Below are positions 1 to 8,217 of a DNA stretch of 64,000 bases, one piece after another. This DNA comes from CAJBNH01 sp964447285 (lineage in GTDB: Bacteria; Myxococcota_A; UBA9042). Both the position numbers and the translations under genes were made by a program. The DNA lies in the NCBI GenBank assembly GCA_964447285.1, contig CAYURO010000011.1, positions 59,426 through 123,425 of the forward strand, in the 5' to 3' direction. Each line of letters starts with the position of its first letter. Position 1 is the first letter of the stretch. The notes under the pieces are model-generated. The model searched no databases, was not told where the DNA came from, and saw only the letters and a program-made list of their open reading frames with translations.

Positions 1-385
1 TCTTGCCCATGCGCTCTGCCAGAACCGCATTCAACTCTTCCGCGCGCGCTTCGGCCCTGCGGGCGGCCACGGCTTGCTCTTCGGCCGTCTGTTCGGCCTT
101 CTTCAGGGCGGCCGCCAATCGACGGGCCTCTTCCTTGGCTTCTGCAGCGCGGGTTCGCAGGTCGCGCGTCGCCTTGTCCTCGCGACCACCGGCTTCGCGA
201 GCGGTTTCGAGCTTCTTGCGCAGCGACTCGGCGCGGTCGTTGTGCTTGGCCGCATCGCCCTCGACTTGGGTCAAGCGGTTCTGAAGCTTGGAGATTTCGT
301 CTTGCAGCTTGCCGGTTCCCAGCCAGAACCAGATGGCGGCGCCGCCGCAGGTAAACGCGAGCGCGGCTAGGGTGATGACGTCCAT
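1..385 (-). CDS. N-terminal membrane anchor plus coiled coil (partial)
   Basis: The reading frame opens at an ATG whose first base is 385 and stays open to the window edge, so only about 128 N-terminal residues are visible and the C-terminus is missing. The protein starts with one hydrophobic segment (about residues 4-22, ending in the aromatic run WFWL). A long charged Ala/Glu/Lys/Arg-rich stretch with heptad character follows, typical of a coiled coil. This architecture, a single N-terminal anchor followed by a coiled coil, is seen in RmuC-type and RNase Y-type proteins and in many structural envelope proteins. The diagnostic C-terminal domain is outside the window, so I do not assign a function. 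It is divergent from the Fur-family gene at 628. Confidence 0.6.
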   Translation of the reverse strand, partial: MDVITLAALAFTCGGAAIWFWLGTGKLQDEISKLQNRLTQVEGDAAKHNDRAESLRKKLETAREAGGREDKATRDLRTRAAEAKEEARRLAAALKKAEQTAEEQAVAARRAEARAEELNAVLAERMGK

Positions 386-627
386 GACGAGTCCTATCGT
401 TGGATCGACCCCAGGGGGAGGGGCCGCAGGTCCAGGGCGGCAAGGCCATCGGATCTGCGTGGATGCAGGGTGTCGTGCCTTGCGCGCATTGCCTTCGTAC
501 CACGCCAGCCAGTGGCGAGACAAGCGACACGGCGCCGAAACGCTTGCCGATTCACGGCGGCTGCGACAGACTTTCTGCCCTTGCTGAGCAGGTTAGCTGG
601 GAAGGTGGCGCAGGCGGCCAGTCCGCG

Positions 628-1101
628 ATGAGAGGCCCCAACGTGACGAGCCAAGCCAAGCTGGACTTCGAGGCGTGGCGTTCTCGCGTCGTGGAGCGAC
701 TGGCCCGCGACCATCAGCGCCCCACGCCACAGCGGCTGCTGGTCGCCGAGACGCTGTTCCATCACGGCCACCAGAATCTGGACGAGCTGCACCAGCACGC
801 GCGGCGTGCGGACCCCACTCTGGGCTATGCCACGGTCTATCGGACGCTGAAGCTGCTGGAGAAGTGCGGTCTTGTGAACTGCTCCAATTTCGGTGACGGC
901 ACGGCCAGATACGAGATCAACCTGAACTCTGCCGAGCACCACGACCACATGATCTGCACGGGGTGCGGCTGCATCGTCGAGTTTGAGAACGACGCGATCG
1001 AGGCCATGCAGCGCCAGATCGCCTTGACGCACGGTTTCGAGCTGACGTCGCACCGCATGGACCTGTTTGGCGTGTGCCCTCGCTGCCAGCGCCGCAAGTA
1101 G
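628..1101 (+). CDS. Fur-family metal-responsive transcriptional regulator
   Basis: A 157-residue protein of normal Fur size. The N-terminal half (about 10-90) is a winged helix containing the family signature around TLGYATVYRTLKLLEKCGLV. The C-terminal dimerisation and metal-binding half carries the HHDHMIC segment (His104, His105, His107) and two CxxC pairs, Cys110/Cys113 and Cys150/Cys153, which would bind structural zinc. I chose the ATG at 628. The frame is open further upstream, to 400, but that part is Arg/Pro-rich and unlike Fur, and the purine-rich GGGAAGG lies just before the chosen start. Members sense iron, zinc, peroxide or manganese. The sequence alone does not tell which, so Fur, PerR and Zur remain open. 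It stands alone, divergent from a coiled-coil gene and convergent with the AgmX-domain gene. Confidence 0.88.
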   Translation: MRGPNVTSQAKLDFEAWRSRVVERLARDHQRPTPQRLLVAETLFHHGHQNLDELHQHARRADPTLGYATVYRTLKLLEKCGLVNCSNFGDGTARYEINLNSAEHHDHMICTGCGCIVEFENDAIEAMQRQIALTHGFELTSHRMDLFGVCPRCQRRK

Positions 1102-1139
1102 ATCGCGTCGGCGACGCGCCTCTCTCGACTCGTCCAAAA

Positions 1140-1198
1140 GCAGGAAACCCCGACCGCTTTGCAGCGACCGGGGCTCCCGGATTCTTCAGGTTTCCTGC
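1140..1198. terminator. Inverted repeat between convergent genes, probable bidirectional terminator
   Basis: GCAGGAAACC (1140-1149) is repeated as the exact inverse GGTTTCCTGC (1189-1198). A second, imperfect CCCCG/CGGGG stem lies inside. It sits in the 100-base gap between the stops of the Fur-family gene and the AgmX-domain gene. The A-run before it reads as a T-run on the minus strand, so a minus-strand terminator is the better fit. Confidence 0.55.
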
Positions 1199-1202
1199 GG
1201 AC

Positions 1203-2960
1203 CTAGCCCGGCGAGAACACGAACGGCCACTGGATCACGCAGATGCCGGCCTCAGGCTTGGCGAAGCGGATGCGGCCGATCGAGCGCAGCACGCAGTCGG
1301 TGACCGCGTTGCTGTCCAGCGAGTCGTTGACCGTCTTGGGGTTCGAGACGCTGCCGTCGGTCGTGATCGTCCACTGCACCGTGATCTTGCCAGCCAGATC
1401 GGGCTTGCTCATCAACTGGGTCTCGTAGCAGGCACGCAGGGCGCTGGCGCGGGATCGCACGTTCTTGGCGATGTCGCCCTTGTCGCAGCCGCCGGTCGAC
1501 ACGCCGCTGGCGATGTTCAACTTCGCGACCTTCTTGGCAGTCTTGCGGCCGATGCCGATGTTGGCGCCCCGACCCAGACCACCGCCTGTGTCGATGTTGC
1601 CCAAGCCGTGCAGACGACCGTAGCCGCTGCCGCCGCCGCCCGAACCGGTACCGCGGAAGCCCATGCCGCCGGAGCCCGAGCCGATGACGAGCTCGCTGCC
1701 CTCACCCGACATGGCCACGGCCATCTTTGAGTTGATGGCACCGGTGTCGCCCGCCATGATCGTGCCGAGCGCGCCGGTCAGGGCCTGCTGGCCGCCCAGA
1801 ACCTTGGCGATTCCCAAGTTCTTGACGTCGATCTTGTCGACCATCTTGCCGTCCATCTTCGGAACCTTGGACACCTTGTTCGGGTCCACGTCCGGGTCGC
1901 CGAACTTGCCTTCCTCGCCGCCGGCCTTCTTGCCGGTCGTATCTTCTTCGTCGCCCTCGGGCTTGATCTCGTCGGTCTTGTCCTCGACGTCCTCGAGTGT
2001 GACCTCGATCAGCTCGCGGCCACGGGCCTCCAGGGCCTCTTCAGCCTCCTGACGGTCACGGGCGCGCATGCCGCTCATCATGCCCGTCATCAGCACCAGG
2101 AACACGGCAGCCACGGCCGAGAACGACACGGCCAGCGCCACGTCGCGACCCACGCCTGCCGCCACCAGACCGCCGGTCTCTGCGCCGGTGAACTGGAAGA
2201 CGACGTCGACGCCGTTGTCGAAGCTGAACACGCCCGCGTCCTGCCGACTGATCTGGATGTTCTGCAGGGTGGAGGCGTCCTTGACCTCGCCCTTCAGATT
2301 GACCTTGCCCTGAATGCCGCGCGGCACGTCCAGCGTGTAGGTGTCCTTGGACTTGGCGACCGGGGTGAACAGGGTGTGCTTGGCCATGCCGTTGGCGGCC
2401 AGTTGGAACGTCGCGTCGTCCGACTCGCCCACGGTGATGGGCATGGGCTGGAAGAAGACGCGCTCAAAGACGATGTGGCCGCCCCAGGTCAGCATGACGC
2501 GCAGGAAGCGCTCGTCTTTCTTGTACTCCGCGTGCGAGGCGACCACGATCAGGCCGCCGAAGAACGTCAGCACAGACGCGAGCACCACCAGCACGACGCC
2601 CCAGTCCAGGGTGACGAGCGTCTGGTCGATCAGGCCGCCGGTCTCAGGGTCGCACAGCGACATGCCCATGCTCTCGCACGGCACCAAATTCCAGACGTTG
2701 GCGTAGGTGATGGCCATGATGGCGATCTGGGCCACCGACAGCACGGCGATGATCCAGCCCAGGTCGCGCCGCCGCTTCTTGAAGACCATGGCCGCGAGAC
2801 CGACCACGCCCATCGAGAGCAGGATCGAGATCAGGCCGGTCATCACGTGGAAGCTGCGCAGTGCAACTTCCTCCTCATCGACCGTGATGAAGGGCAGCAA
2901 CATCGGCCCGAACAGGGCCACGATTCCGCCGATGATCGCAAGGATGCTTCCGCCGCTCAT
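1203..2960 (-). CDS. Polytopic protein with AgmX/PglI C-terminal (TonB-like) domain
   Basis: 585 residues. The N-terminal third has several hydrophobic segments (about 5-25, 37-60, 68-88, 120-143) and a further one near 275-295, so it is an inner-membrane protein. A highly acidic, Glu/Asp/Lys-rich stretch follows (about 300-370), then a Gly/Ser-rich linker near 430-470. The last ~95 residues carry the AgmX/PglI C-terminal pattern: an RACYE core, then G-K-I-T-V-W, G-x-V and a final C-V-x-W-PFVF. This domain resembles the end of TonB and occurs in gliding and envelope-spanning proteins of myxobacteria (GltG, GltJ/AgmX). Two Cys pairs in the domain may form disulphides. It is likely to bridge the inner membrane to periplasmic partners. 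It has its own promoter upstream, so it is not simply the tail of the cysteine genes. Confidence 0.75.
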   Translation of the reverse strand: MSGGSILAIIGGIVALFGPMLLPFITVDEEEVALRSFHVMTGLISILLSMGVVGLAAMVFKKRRRDLGWIIAVLSVAQIAIMAITYANVWNLVPCESMGMSLCDPETGGLIDQTLVTLDWGVVLVVLASVLTFFGGLIVVASHAEYKKDERFLRVMLTWGGHIVFERVFFQPMPITVGESDDATFQLAANGMAKHTLFTPVAKSKDTYTLDVPRGIQGKVNLKGEVKDASTLQNIQISRQDAGVFSFDNGVDVVFQFTGAETGGLVAAGVGRDVALAVSFSAVAAVFLVLMTGMMSGMRARDRQEAEEALEARGRELIEVTLEDVEDKTDEIKPEGDEEDTTGKKAGGEEGKFGDPDVDPNKVSKVPKMDGKMVDKIDVKNLGIAKVLGGQQALTGALGTIMAGDTGAINSKMAVAMSGEGSELVIGSGSGGMGFRGTGSGGGGSGYGRLHGLGNIDTGGGLGRGANIGIGRKTAKKVAKLNIASGVSTGGCDKGDIAKNVRSRASALRACYETQLMSKPDLAGKITVQWTITTDGSVSNPKTVNDSLDSNAVTDCVLRSIGRIRFAKPEAGICVIQWPFVFSPG

Positions 2961-3015
2961 GATTCCTCTGGTGGGCTTGGGCTTTGGCCGAAGCCGCTCG
3001 TTCTGGGGCTCGCTG

Positions 3016-3040
3016 GTCAGGTCTGGGATCCAAACCTGAC
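3016..3040. repeat. Inverted repeat, possible operator or leader hairpin
   Basis: GTCAGGT (3016-3022) and ACCTGAC (3034-3040) are perfect inverse copies separated by 11 bases. On the minus strand they lie a few bases downstream of the predicted transcription start of the AgmX-domain gene, which is a usual operator position. Confidence 0.35.
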
Positions 3041-3051
3041 AAGTGGGCGGG

Positions 3052-3081
3052 ATGCTAGTTTCGCGTCGTCCCTCGCGTCAA
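3052..3081 (-). promoter_or_regulatory. Sigma-70 type promoter for the AgmX-domain gene
   Basis: On the minus strand: TTGACG (-35, 3076-3081), an 18-base spacer, then TAGCAT (-10, 3052-3057). The expected transcript starts near 3045, about 85 bases before the ATG at 2960. Confidence 0.5.
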
Positions 3082-3266
3082 GGGTCGAGATGGCTTCTGG
3101 CGATTCTTCTTTTCACCCCGACATCCGACCAGAACCCGCATCGGGCAAGGCCGCGATGCACCAATTCCTTCTCGTTCGACGCACGACGCCGTGAAAGGAT
3201 CTGCATCATCGCGCAGAAGCCCTTACGCCGTACGGTCATTTGCGCAACAAAAGGAGTCGACAAATC

Positions 3267-4430
3267 TTACTGGAAGGCCCGCACCAGCGCCTGTTCCAGG
3301 TCTGCCAGCTGGTCCTGCACGTGCTCCACGCCGACGCTGAGCCGGACGAGCGAGTCGTCGATGCCGATGGCCGCCCGCCGCTCTGGTGGAATCGAGGCGT
3401 GGGTCATGATGCCGGGGTGCTCGATCAGGCTCTCGACGCCGCCCAAGCTCTCCGCCAGGGTGAAGACCCGCACCGACGAGAGAAACTTGCGCGCTTGGTC
3501 GATGCCACCGTCCAGTACCGCCGTGACCATGCCACCACCCGCGCGCATTTGGCGCTGGGCCAGGGCGTGCTGCGGATGCGAGGGCAGGCCGGGGTACACG
3601 ACTTTGCGGACGCGCGGGTGCTTCTCCAGCCACTCGGCCACGGTCTGGGCGTTCTGGCAGTGGCGCTCCATGCGCAGTCCCAACGTCTTGACGCCTCGCA
3701 ACGTCAGCCACGAGTCGAACGGGCCCGGGGTGCCGCCGTTCGCGTTCTGCAGGAATGCCACCCGGTCGCCCAACACCGCGTCGCTCACGATGACCGCGCC
3801 ACCCACCACGTCAGAGTGGCCGCCCAAGTACTTCGTGGTCGAGTGCACGACCAGATCCGCCCCCAACGCAAGGGGTTGCTGCAGGTACGGCGTCGCGAAC
3901 GTGTTGTCGACCGCCACCAGCACACCGTGTGCGTGGGCCCGCCGCGCCAGGTCGGCAATGTCGACCAGCTTGAGCATCGGGTTGGTGGGCGTCTCGATCC
4001 ACAGCAGCTTGGTACGCGGCGTCACGGCGGCTTCGAAAGCCAATGGGTCGCGCAAGTCGGCATAGCTGAAGGTCAAGCCGTGGCGACGCCAGACCTTGTC
4101 GAACTGGCGGAACGTGCCGCCGTACATGTCGTCCATGGCCACGACATGGTCGCCCGCGTCGAGCATCGCCAGCACGCCATGGGTCGCCGCCAGGCCCGAA
4201 GAGAACGCCATCGCTCGCGTGCCGCCTTCCAGGGCCGCCAGGCACTCTTGCAGCGCGTCGCGGGTGGGGTTGCTGGTGCGGCTGTACTCGTGCCCCAAGT
4301 GCTCGCCCGGCGCGGGCTGCGCGAACGTCGAGGTCTGGTAGATCGGCACAACCACCGCGCCGGTGCGGGGCTCGGGGTCTTGACCTGCGTGAATGGCCAG
4401 CGTCTCGAAGCGGGCGTGCTTCCAGTCCAT
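3267..4430 (-). CDS. Cys/Met metabolism PLP enzyme (cystathionine gamma-lyase or gamma-synthase)
   Basis: 387 residues, full length for the family. The PLP-binding signature runs H-S-T-T-K-Y-L-G-G-H-S-D, with the Schiff-base lysine at position 200. The YSRTSNPT segment (49-56), the SSGLAA phosphate-contact region (77-82), DMYGG (101-105) and the ETPTNP motif (146-151) are all present. Lyase and synthase members are hard to separate by sequence. The neighbouring cystathionine beta-synthase, 29 bases upstream in the same orientation, favours a lyase in reverse transsulfuration: homocysteine plus serine to cystathionine, then to cysteine. A gamma-synthase role in methionine synthesis cannot be excluded. 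Cytoplasmic; likely co-transcribed with the CBS gene. Confidence 0.9.
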   Translation of the reverse strand: MDWKHARFETLAIHAGQDPEPRTGAVVVPIYQTSTFAQPAPGEHLGHEYSRTSNPTRDALQECLAALEGGTRAMAFSSGLAATHGVLAMLDAGDHVVAMDDMYGGTFRQFDKVWRRHGLTFSYADLRDPLAFEAAVTPRTKLLWIETPTNPMLKLVDIADLARRAHAHGVLVAVDNTFATPYLQQPLALGADLVVHSTTKYLGGHSDVVGGAVIVSDAVLGDRVAFLQNANGGTPGPFDSWLTLRGVKTLGLRMERHCQNAQTVAEWLEKHPRVRKVVYPGLPSHPQHALAQRQMRAGGGMVTAVLDGGIDQARKFLSSVRVFTLAESLGGVESLIEHPGIMTHASIPPERRAAIGIDDSLVRLSVGVEHVQDQLADLEQALVRAFQ

Positions 4431-4459
4431 GCGGGGTATCCTTTGTGGCGAAGGGAGAA

Positions 4460-5830
4460 CTAGCCGCGGCGGCTGAGGTAATCGATCAGGTCGATCTTGG
4501 TGATGATGCCCAGCACCCGGCCCGACTGGACCACGACCGCGACGTTGTCCTGGGCGAACACCTGACGCAGCTGCTCGAGATTGGCCTCAGGGTCGATGAC
4601 GCCCTGCAGCGGCGTGACCAGGCCCTCGATGACGTTGTCGCGGTGGTAGGTGCCCTCGACGATGGCGTTGAGCAGATCCAGCTCGTGCACCATGCCGATG
4701 GGCTCACCCGTCGCGGACAGCACCGGCATTTGCGAGATGCCCTCGCGCTTCAGCCGCAGGATCACGTGGCCCAGGCGCTCGTCGGCCGTGGCCGTGTGCA
4801 GGATGTGGCTCTTGCCGCGCAGCAGGTCGCGCACGGATGCCGCGCCGGGCTCGGGCTCGAAGAAGCCGTTGTCCTTCATCCAGTCGTCGTTGAAGAACTT
4901 GGACAGGTAGATGGCGCCGCTGTCGGGCAGGATGACCACGATGGTGGCGTTGCGGCCGAGCTCGCGCGCCAGCCCCGCCGCGACGTGCACGGCGCCGCCG
5001 GACGAGCCGCCCGCGAAGATGCCTTCCTCGCGCGTCAGGCGCCTGGCCATGGCAAAGCACTCGCGGTCGTTGACCTGGATGACGTCGTCGATGTGATTGA
5101 ATTCCAAGGCGCCGCAGACCATGTCCTCGCCGATGCCCTCGACCTTGTAGGTGTGGGGCGTGCTGGGGCGGCCGGAGTGGAACATGTCGTAGTAGATCGA
5201 GCCCTCGGGGTCGACGCCGACGGCGCGGATACGCGGGTTGCGCTCTTTGACGTACTTGGCCGTGCCCGACATCGTGCCGCCCGTCCCCAGACCCGCCACC
5301 AGCGTGGTGAAGTTGCCGCCGGTCTGCTCCCACAGCTCGGCACCGGTCGACAGGTAGTGCGCCTCGATGTTCTCCTTGTTGTGGTACTGGTTGATCATGA
5401 ACGAGTTGGGCGTCTCGCGGGCGATGCGCTTGGCCGTCTCGTAGTAGCTGTCGGGGTGGTCGGCAGGCACGGCGGTTGGCGTCACCACCACGTCGGCACC
5501 GAACGCCTTGAGTCGCCGCACCTTCTCCTCGCTCATCTTGTCCGGCATCGTGAAGATGCAGCGATAGCCCTTGACCGCCGCCGCCATCGCCACGCCCACG
5601 CCGGTGTTGCCCGACGTGTTCTCGACGATCACCGAACCCGGACGCAGCTCGCCCCGACGCTCAGCCTGCTCGAGGATGTGAAGCGCCATGCGGTCTTTGA
5701 CCGAGCCACCCGGGTTCATGAACTCGAGCTTGGCCAGCACGCGCGCGTCGTGGCGTCCCACCACCTTGTTCAGCTGGACGAGTGGGGTGTCGCCGATGGC
5801 GTGGAGGATGTTCTGGTAGATGCCGCGCAT
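4460..5830 (-). CDS. Cystathionine beta-synthase with C-terminal CBS-domain pair
   Basis: 456 residues. Residues 1 to about 330 are a fold-type II PLP domain: NPGGSVKDR with the PLP lysine at 45, the TSGNTG substrate loop and the phosphate-binding GTGGTMSGT loop. Residues from about 335 are two CBS motifs, the regulatory module that binds S-adenosylmethionine in animal enzymes. There is no N-terminal haem-binding extension. I chose the ATG at 5830 over an in-frame upstream start at 5872 because AGGAAA lies 7 bases before it. It condenses serine and homocysteine, and the gene pairs with the downstream lyase-type gene. O-acetylserine sulfhydrylases lack the CBS pair, which supports this call. 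Confidence 0.9.
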   Translation of the reverse strand: MRGIYQNILHAIGDTPLVQLNKVVGRHDARVLAKLEFMNPGGSVKDRMALHILEQAERRGELRPGSVIVENTSGNTGVGVAMAAAVKGYRCIFTMPDKMSEEKVRRLKAFGADVVVTPTAVPADHPDSYYETAKRIARETPNSFMINQYHNKENIEAHYLSTGAELWEQTGGNFTTLVAGLGTGGTMSGTAKYVKERNPRIRAVGVDPEGSIYYDMFHSGRPSTPHTYKVEGIGEDMVCGALEFNHIDDVIQVNDRECFAMARRLTREEGIFAGGSSGGAVHVAAGLARELGRNATIVVILPDSGAIYLSKFFNDDWMKDNGFFEPEPGAASVRDLLRGKSHILHTATADERLGHVILRLKREGISQMPVLSATGEPIGMVHELDLLNAIVEGTYHRDNVIEGLVTPLQGVIDPEANLEQLRQVFAQDNVAVVVQSGRVLGIITKIDLIDYLSRRG

Positions 5831-5885
5831 GGGATTTCCTGGGTCGGGAAGGGGCTTGGGCGAGGGGCTCACACCTAGTCACGGT

Positions 5886-5914
5886 TGTTTAGTCGGAAAA
5901 GTAGGGAACTTCAA
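5886..5914 (-). promoter_or_regulatory. Candidate promoter of the CBS/lyase pair
   Basis: Minus strand TTGAAG (5909-5914), a 17-base spacer, then TAAACA (5886-5891). The start would fall about 50 bases before the CBS ATG. The -35 box overlaps the inverted repeat at 5910-5930. Confidence 0.4.
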
Positions 5915-5930
5915 CCCGTCGGGAGTTGAA
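5910..5930. repeat. Inverted repeat between gspN and the CBS gene
   Basis: TTCAAC (5910-5915) and GTTGAA (5925-5930) flank a 9-base centre that itself contains CCG/CGG. It lies downstream of the last T2SS gene and on top of the -35 box of the next gene. It could be a terminator of the gsp operon, an operator for the CBS gene, or both. Confidence 0.4.
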
Positions 5931-5950
5931 CGGGGGCGCGAAAGGGGAGG

Positions 5951-7546
5951 CTACTCCTCGGCAGAGGGTTCCGGCGCCGGCGTTTCGCCGTTGGGCGCCT
6001 CTTGTGGGGCGTTCGGATCCTGCTCCTGGGGCTCGGTCGCTGGCGGATTCTCGTCGCCGTTGTCAGAACCCTCGCCGCGCTGCGACCGGTGCGGCTGGCG
6101 CACCCGTGCGTTGCCCTCTGCCGGGTTGGCGGGCTCGGCGCCGGATTCCTCCGATGGCGGCGGCGGCGGCGGCGTGACGGTTGGAGCCACCGGCGGCTCA
6201 CCACCTGGGCTGCGCTCTGTCGGCGTCTCCGGCGGCGGCGTGGGCTCTGGCGGGGGCTCGGGGCGGACCGGCTCCGGACGCACGGCCGGCTGGTACTCGA
6301 CGGGCGGCGGCACGGGGTCGTCACTGCCGCGCTGGTCCCCTGGCTCAGCAGTCGGCTCGGTGCCGGCGTCGCGGCCGTCAGCCGGCTTGTCGCCACCAAC
6401 TTTGGGGCTGCCGTCGGACTTCTGACGAGTCCCCACGCTGACTTGCGGCAGGTCAGGTTTGCACTGCGGCCGCGAGAGCAGGCCCGTGCAGGTGATGCCG
6501 ATGTAGCCGTTGCGCTGGAAGGGCTTGAGCTTGCCGCCCGCCATCGTCAGCAGCGAGGCCCACTTCAGGCGATCGTCCGCAGGCTTGCCCGCAGCGGCGC
6601 CCTCCTTGCCACCGGCCGGCTTGTCCGGCAGTGCGAACGCGAAGTGCAGCTTGATCGTCGCGGCCTTGAAGCCCGCCTTGCCGGGGGGAATCAGGATGTG
6701 CGAGGTCTCTTCGGTCACGAGCTCGAGCTGATCGCCCACCGACTCGAGCTGCTCGATGTGGATGACGGTGGCCTTGTCGCTGCCCCGCTGCGAGGCCAGC
6801 GTTGCGATCTGCGACTTCAGGTTCATGCGAATGCGGATCGTGACCGTGCCCATCGCGAGATCGGTCATGCGCAGGCCGCCCTCGAGCGCGAGCTCGGGTC
6901 CTCGCAGCGTCGTGTCGCCCAGCTGCAGATCCACTTGCCCGACGAGATCTTCCGGGCTGCCGCCCCAGTGCACCTTCATTCCGCCGCTGAGGGCGCCGTC
7001 GAGCTCGCCGCTGACCTTCTTGGTGGCGTCGAGGATGCGGCCGCCGGCGCCCATGTCGGCCAGCGACAGGTTCTCGATCCGCTCAATCTCGAAGTCCAGC
7101 ACGTTGCCCTTGCGGACCAAGTGACCGCCCTGGATGGTGCCACCGCCTGCCTCGACGTCGAATGTGACGTCGATGGTCTTGCCGAACAGCGCGGGGAACA
7201 GGGCGACGCGGGCCGTGATCTTGTCGAAGCGCAATTCCGTGTCGGGGATGTCGCGGGGCGCCGGGCCATCCCCGGTTGGCTCGCCCTTCTTGCCGGGCAG
7301 GGTCAGGCGCAGGCCGCCGATCTCGACGCCTCCCAGACCCCACAGCGACAGCTCGTCGATCTCGAGGGGATAGCCCTGGGCCGCCGCCTGCCGCGACACA
7401 TAGCTTTTCAGCTGGCGCGTGGGAAACGTCAGCGGCACGGCCAGGATGAGCACGAACAAGAAGAACAGCACGTAGCCGGTGTAACGCATGATCGCGAACA
7501 CCCGCGGGTGCTGCAGGAATTGCAGCTGGGAAAGCAGTCGGTTCAC
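5951..7546 (-). CDS. gspN: Type II secretion system protein GspN
   Basis: 531 residues. A short N-terminal cytoplasmic part is followed by one membrane segment (about 21-43, rich in Phe/Leu/Val). A large periplasmic domain with repeated amphipathic strands comes next, typical of the delta-proteobacterial GspN form. The last ~150 residues are a Pro/Glu-rich low-complexity tail, which makes the protein unusually long. It is the last gene of the gspC-N operon. Its start overlaps the gspM stop by 4 bases (ATGA), implying translational coupling. GspN is an accessory inner-membrane subunit whose exact role is unclear in any species. Confidence 0.82.
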   Translation of the reverse strand: MNRLLSQLQFLQHPRVFAIMRYTGYVLFFLFVLILAVPLTFPTRQLKSYVSRQAAAQGYPLEIDELSLWGLGGVEIGGLRLTLPGKKGEPTGDGPAPRDIPDTELRFDKITARVALFPALFGKTIDVTFDVEAGGGTIQGGHLVRKGNVLDFEIERIENLSLADMGAGGRILDATKKVSGELDGALSGGMKVHWGGSPEDLVGQVDLQLGDTTLRGPELALEGGLRMTDLAMGTVTIRIRMNLKSQIATLASQRGSDKATVIHIEQLESVGDQLELVTEETSHILIPPGKAGFKAATIKLHFAFALPDKPAGGKEGAAAGKPADDRLKWASLLTMAGGKLKPFQRNGYIGITCTGLLSRPQCKPDLPQVSVGTRQKSDGSPKVGGDKPADGRDAGTEPTAEPGDQRGSDDPVPPPVEYQPAVRPEPVRPEPPPEPTPPPETPTERSPGGEPPVAPTVTPPPPPPSEESGAEPANPAEGNARVRQPHRSQRGEGSDNGDENPPATEPQEQDPNAPQEAPNGETPAPEPSAEE

Positions 7547-8217
7547 TCGCCTTCCTCCAGATTGCCGAAGCGGAATTGGCCGATCTTGATGGTGGCCTGG
7601 AATTGGTCGCGCGATGTGGCGTTGCGGCTCAGGTCGAGCGCAAGGCCGAACAGCGGGTCGGAATTCGTCTCGAGCTTGGCCAGAAAGCGCATGACGGCCT
7701 CATCCGGCACGCCCATGAACACCGCGTCGATCGAGGCCAGGAACACCTCCCGGCCGCCTGTCTTCTTGGTGGTCTTGCGCTTCTGGCCCTTCTTGGCTTT
7801 CTGGGTCAGCTCGGCCAGGATCTCGCTTGCGTTCGAGAACTTGATGGTGTCGCTCAGTCGCTCAGACGTTGTGTTGCCCTCGGCGTCCACCCGCTCGAAC
7901 TGAATTTGCTTGGCGATATTGAGCACCACGGCTTGCAGCGGCTCTTTCGAGGCCCGCTCCAGTTGGTCTGTCAGGGCCTTTTCCTCGGCGCGCATCCGCA
8001 GGTAGGTCGGCCCAAGCTGCACGACCTCGCGCATGGCGGTCTCGTTGCCGGCGACCTCGTCCTCCAGTGCGCCGACCTTGCGAGACACCAGCACGCCCCC
8101 AAGCACAAGCAGCACGGCCAAGACCAGCGCAGTGCCGCCGAACACGAGCTTGCGCTCGCGGTCGCTCATTCGTTCGAACATCGCGTTGAGGCGCCCCACT
8201 TTCATGCCGACCACCAT
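7543..8217 (-). CDS. gspM: Type II secretion system protein GspM
   Basis: 224 residues. A cytoplasmic N-terminus of about 30 residues (including MSDRERKLVF) is followed by one membrane segment (about 29-47), a periplasmic coiled coil and a small alpha/beta domain. The length is in the range of the family. GspM binds GspL and GspE at the inner-membrane platform. It starts directly after the gspL stop and overlaps gspN by 4 bases. Confidence 0.82.
   Translation of the reverse strand: MVVGMKVGRLNAMFERMSDRERKLVFGGTALVLAVLLVLGGVLVSRKVGALEDEVAGNETAMREVVQLGPTYLRMRAEEKALTDQLERASKEPLQAVVLNIAKQIQFERVDAEGNTTSERLSDTIKFSNASEILAELTQKAKKGQKRKTTKKTGGREVFLASIDAVFMGVPDEAVMRFLAKLETNSDPLFGLALDLSRNATSRDQFQATIKIGQFRFGNLEEGE

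Larger units (their letters stand above)
2961..3266. other. Intergenic region upstream of the AgmX-domain gene
   Basis: 306 bases between the stop of the cystathionine lyase/synthase gene and the start of the AgmX-domain gene. It contains a sigma-70 type promoter (3052-3081, minus) and a 7-bp inverted repeat just downstream of the expected transcription start. No convincing coding region is seen. Confidence 0.5.

Noticed and set aside
394..1137. Long minus-strand frame opposite the Fur-family gene
   Set aside because: It is the antisense shadow of the Fur-family gene; the Fur motifs are on the plus strand.
3078..3263. Short minus-strand frame of 61 codons before the AgmX-domain gene
   Set aside because: It overlaps the predicted promoter, has no ribosome-binding site or recognisable composition, and is basic like spurious frames in this GC-rich DNA.
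5820..7903. Plus-strand frames across the gspN and gspM region
   Set aside because: They are antisense to gspN/gspM, which have family structure and 4-base operon overlaps; the plus-strand translations are Arg/Leu-rich without motifs.
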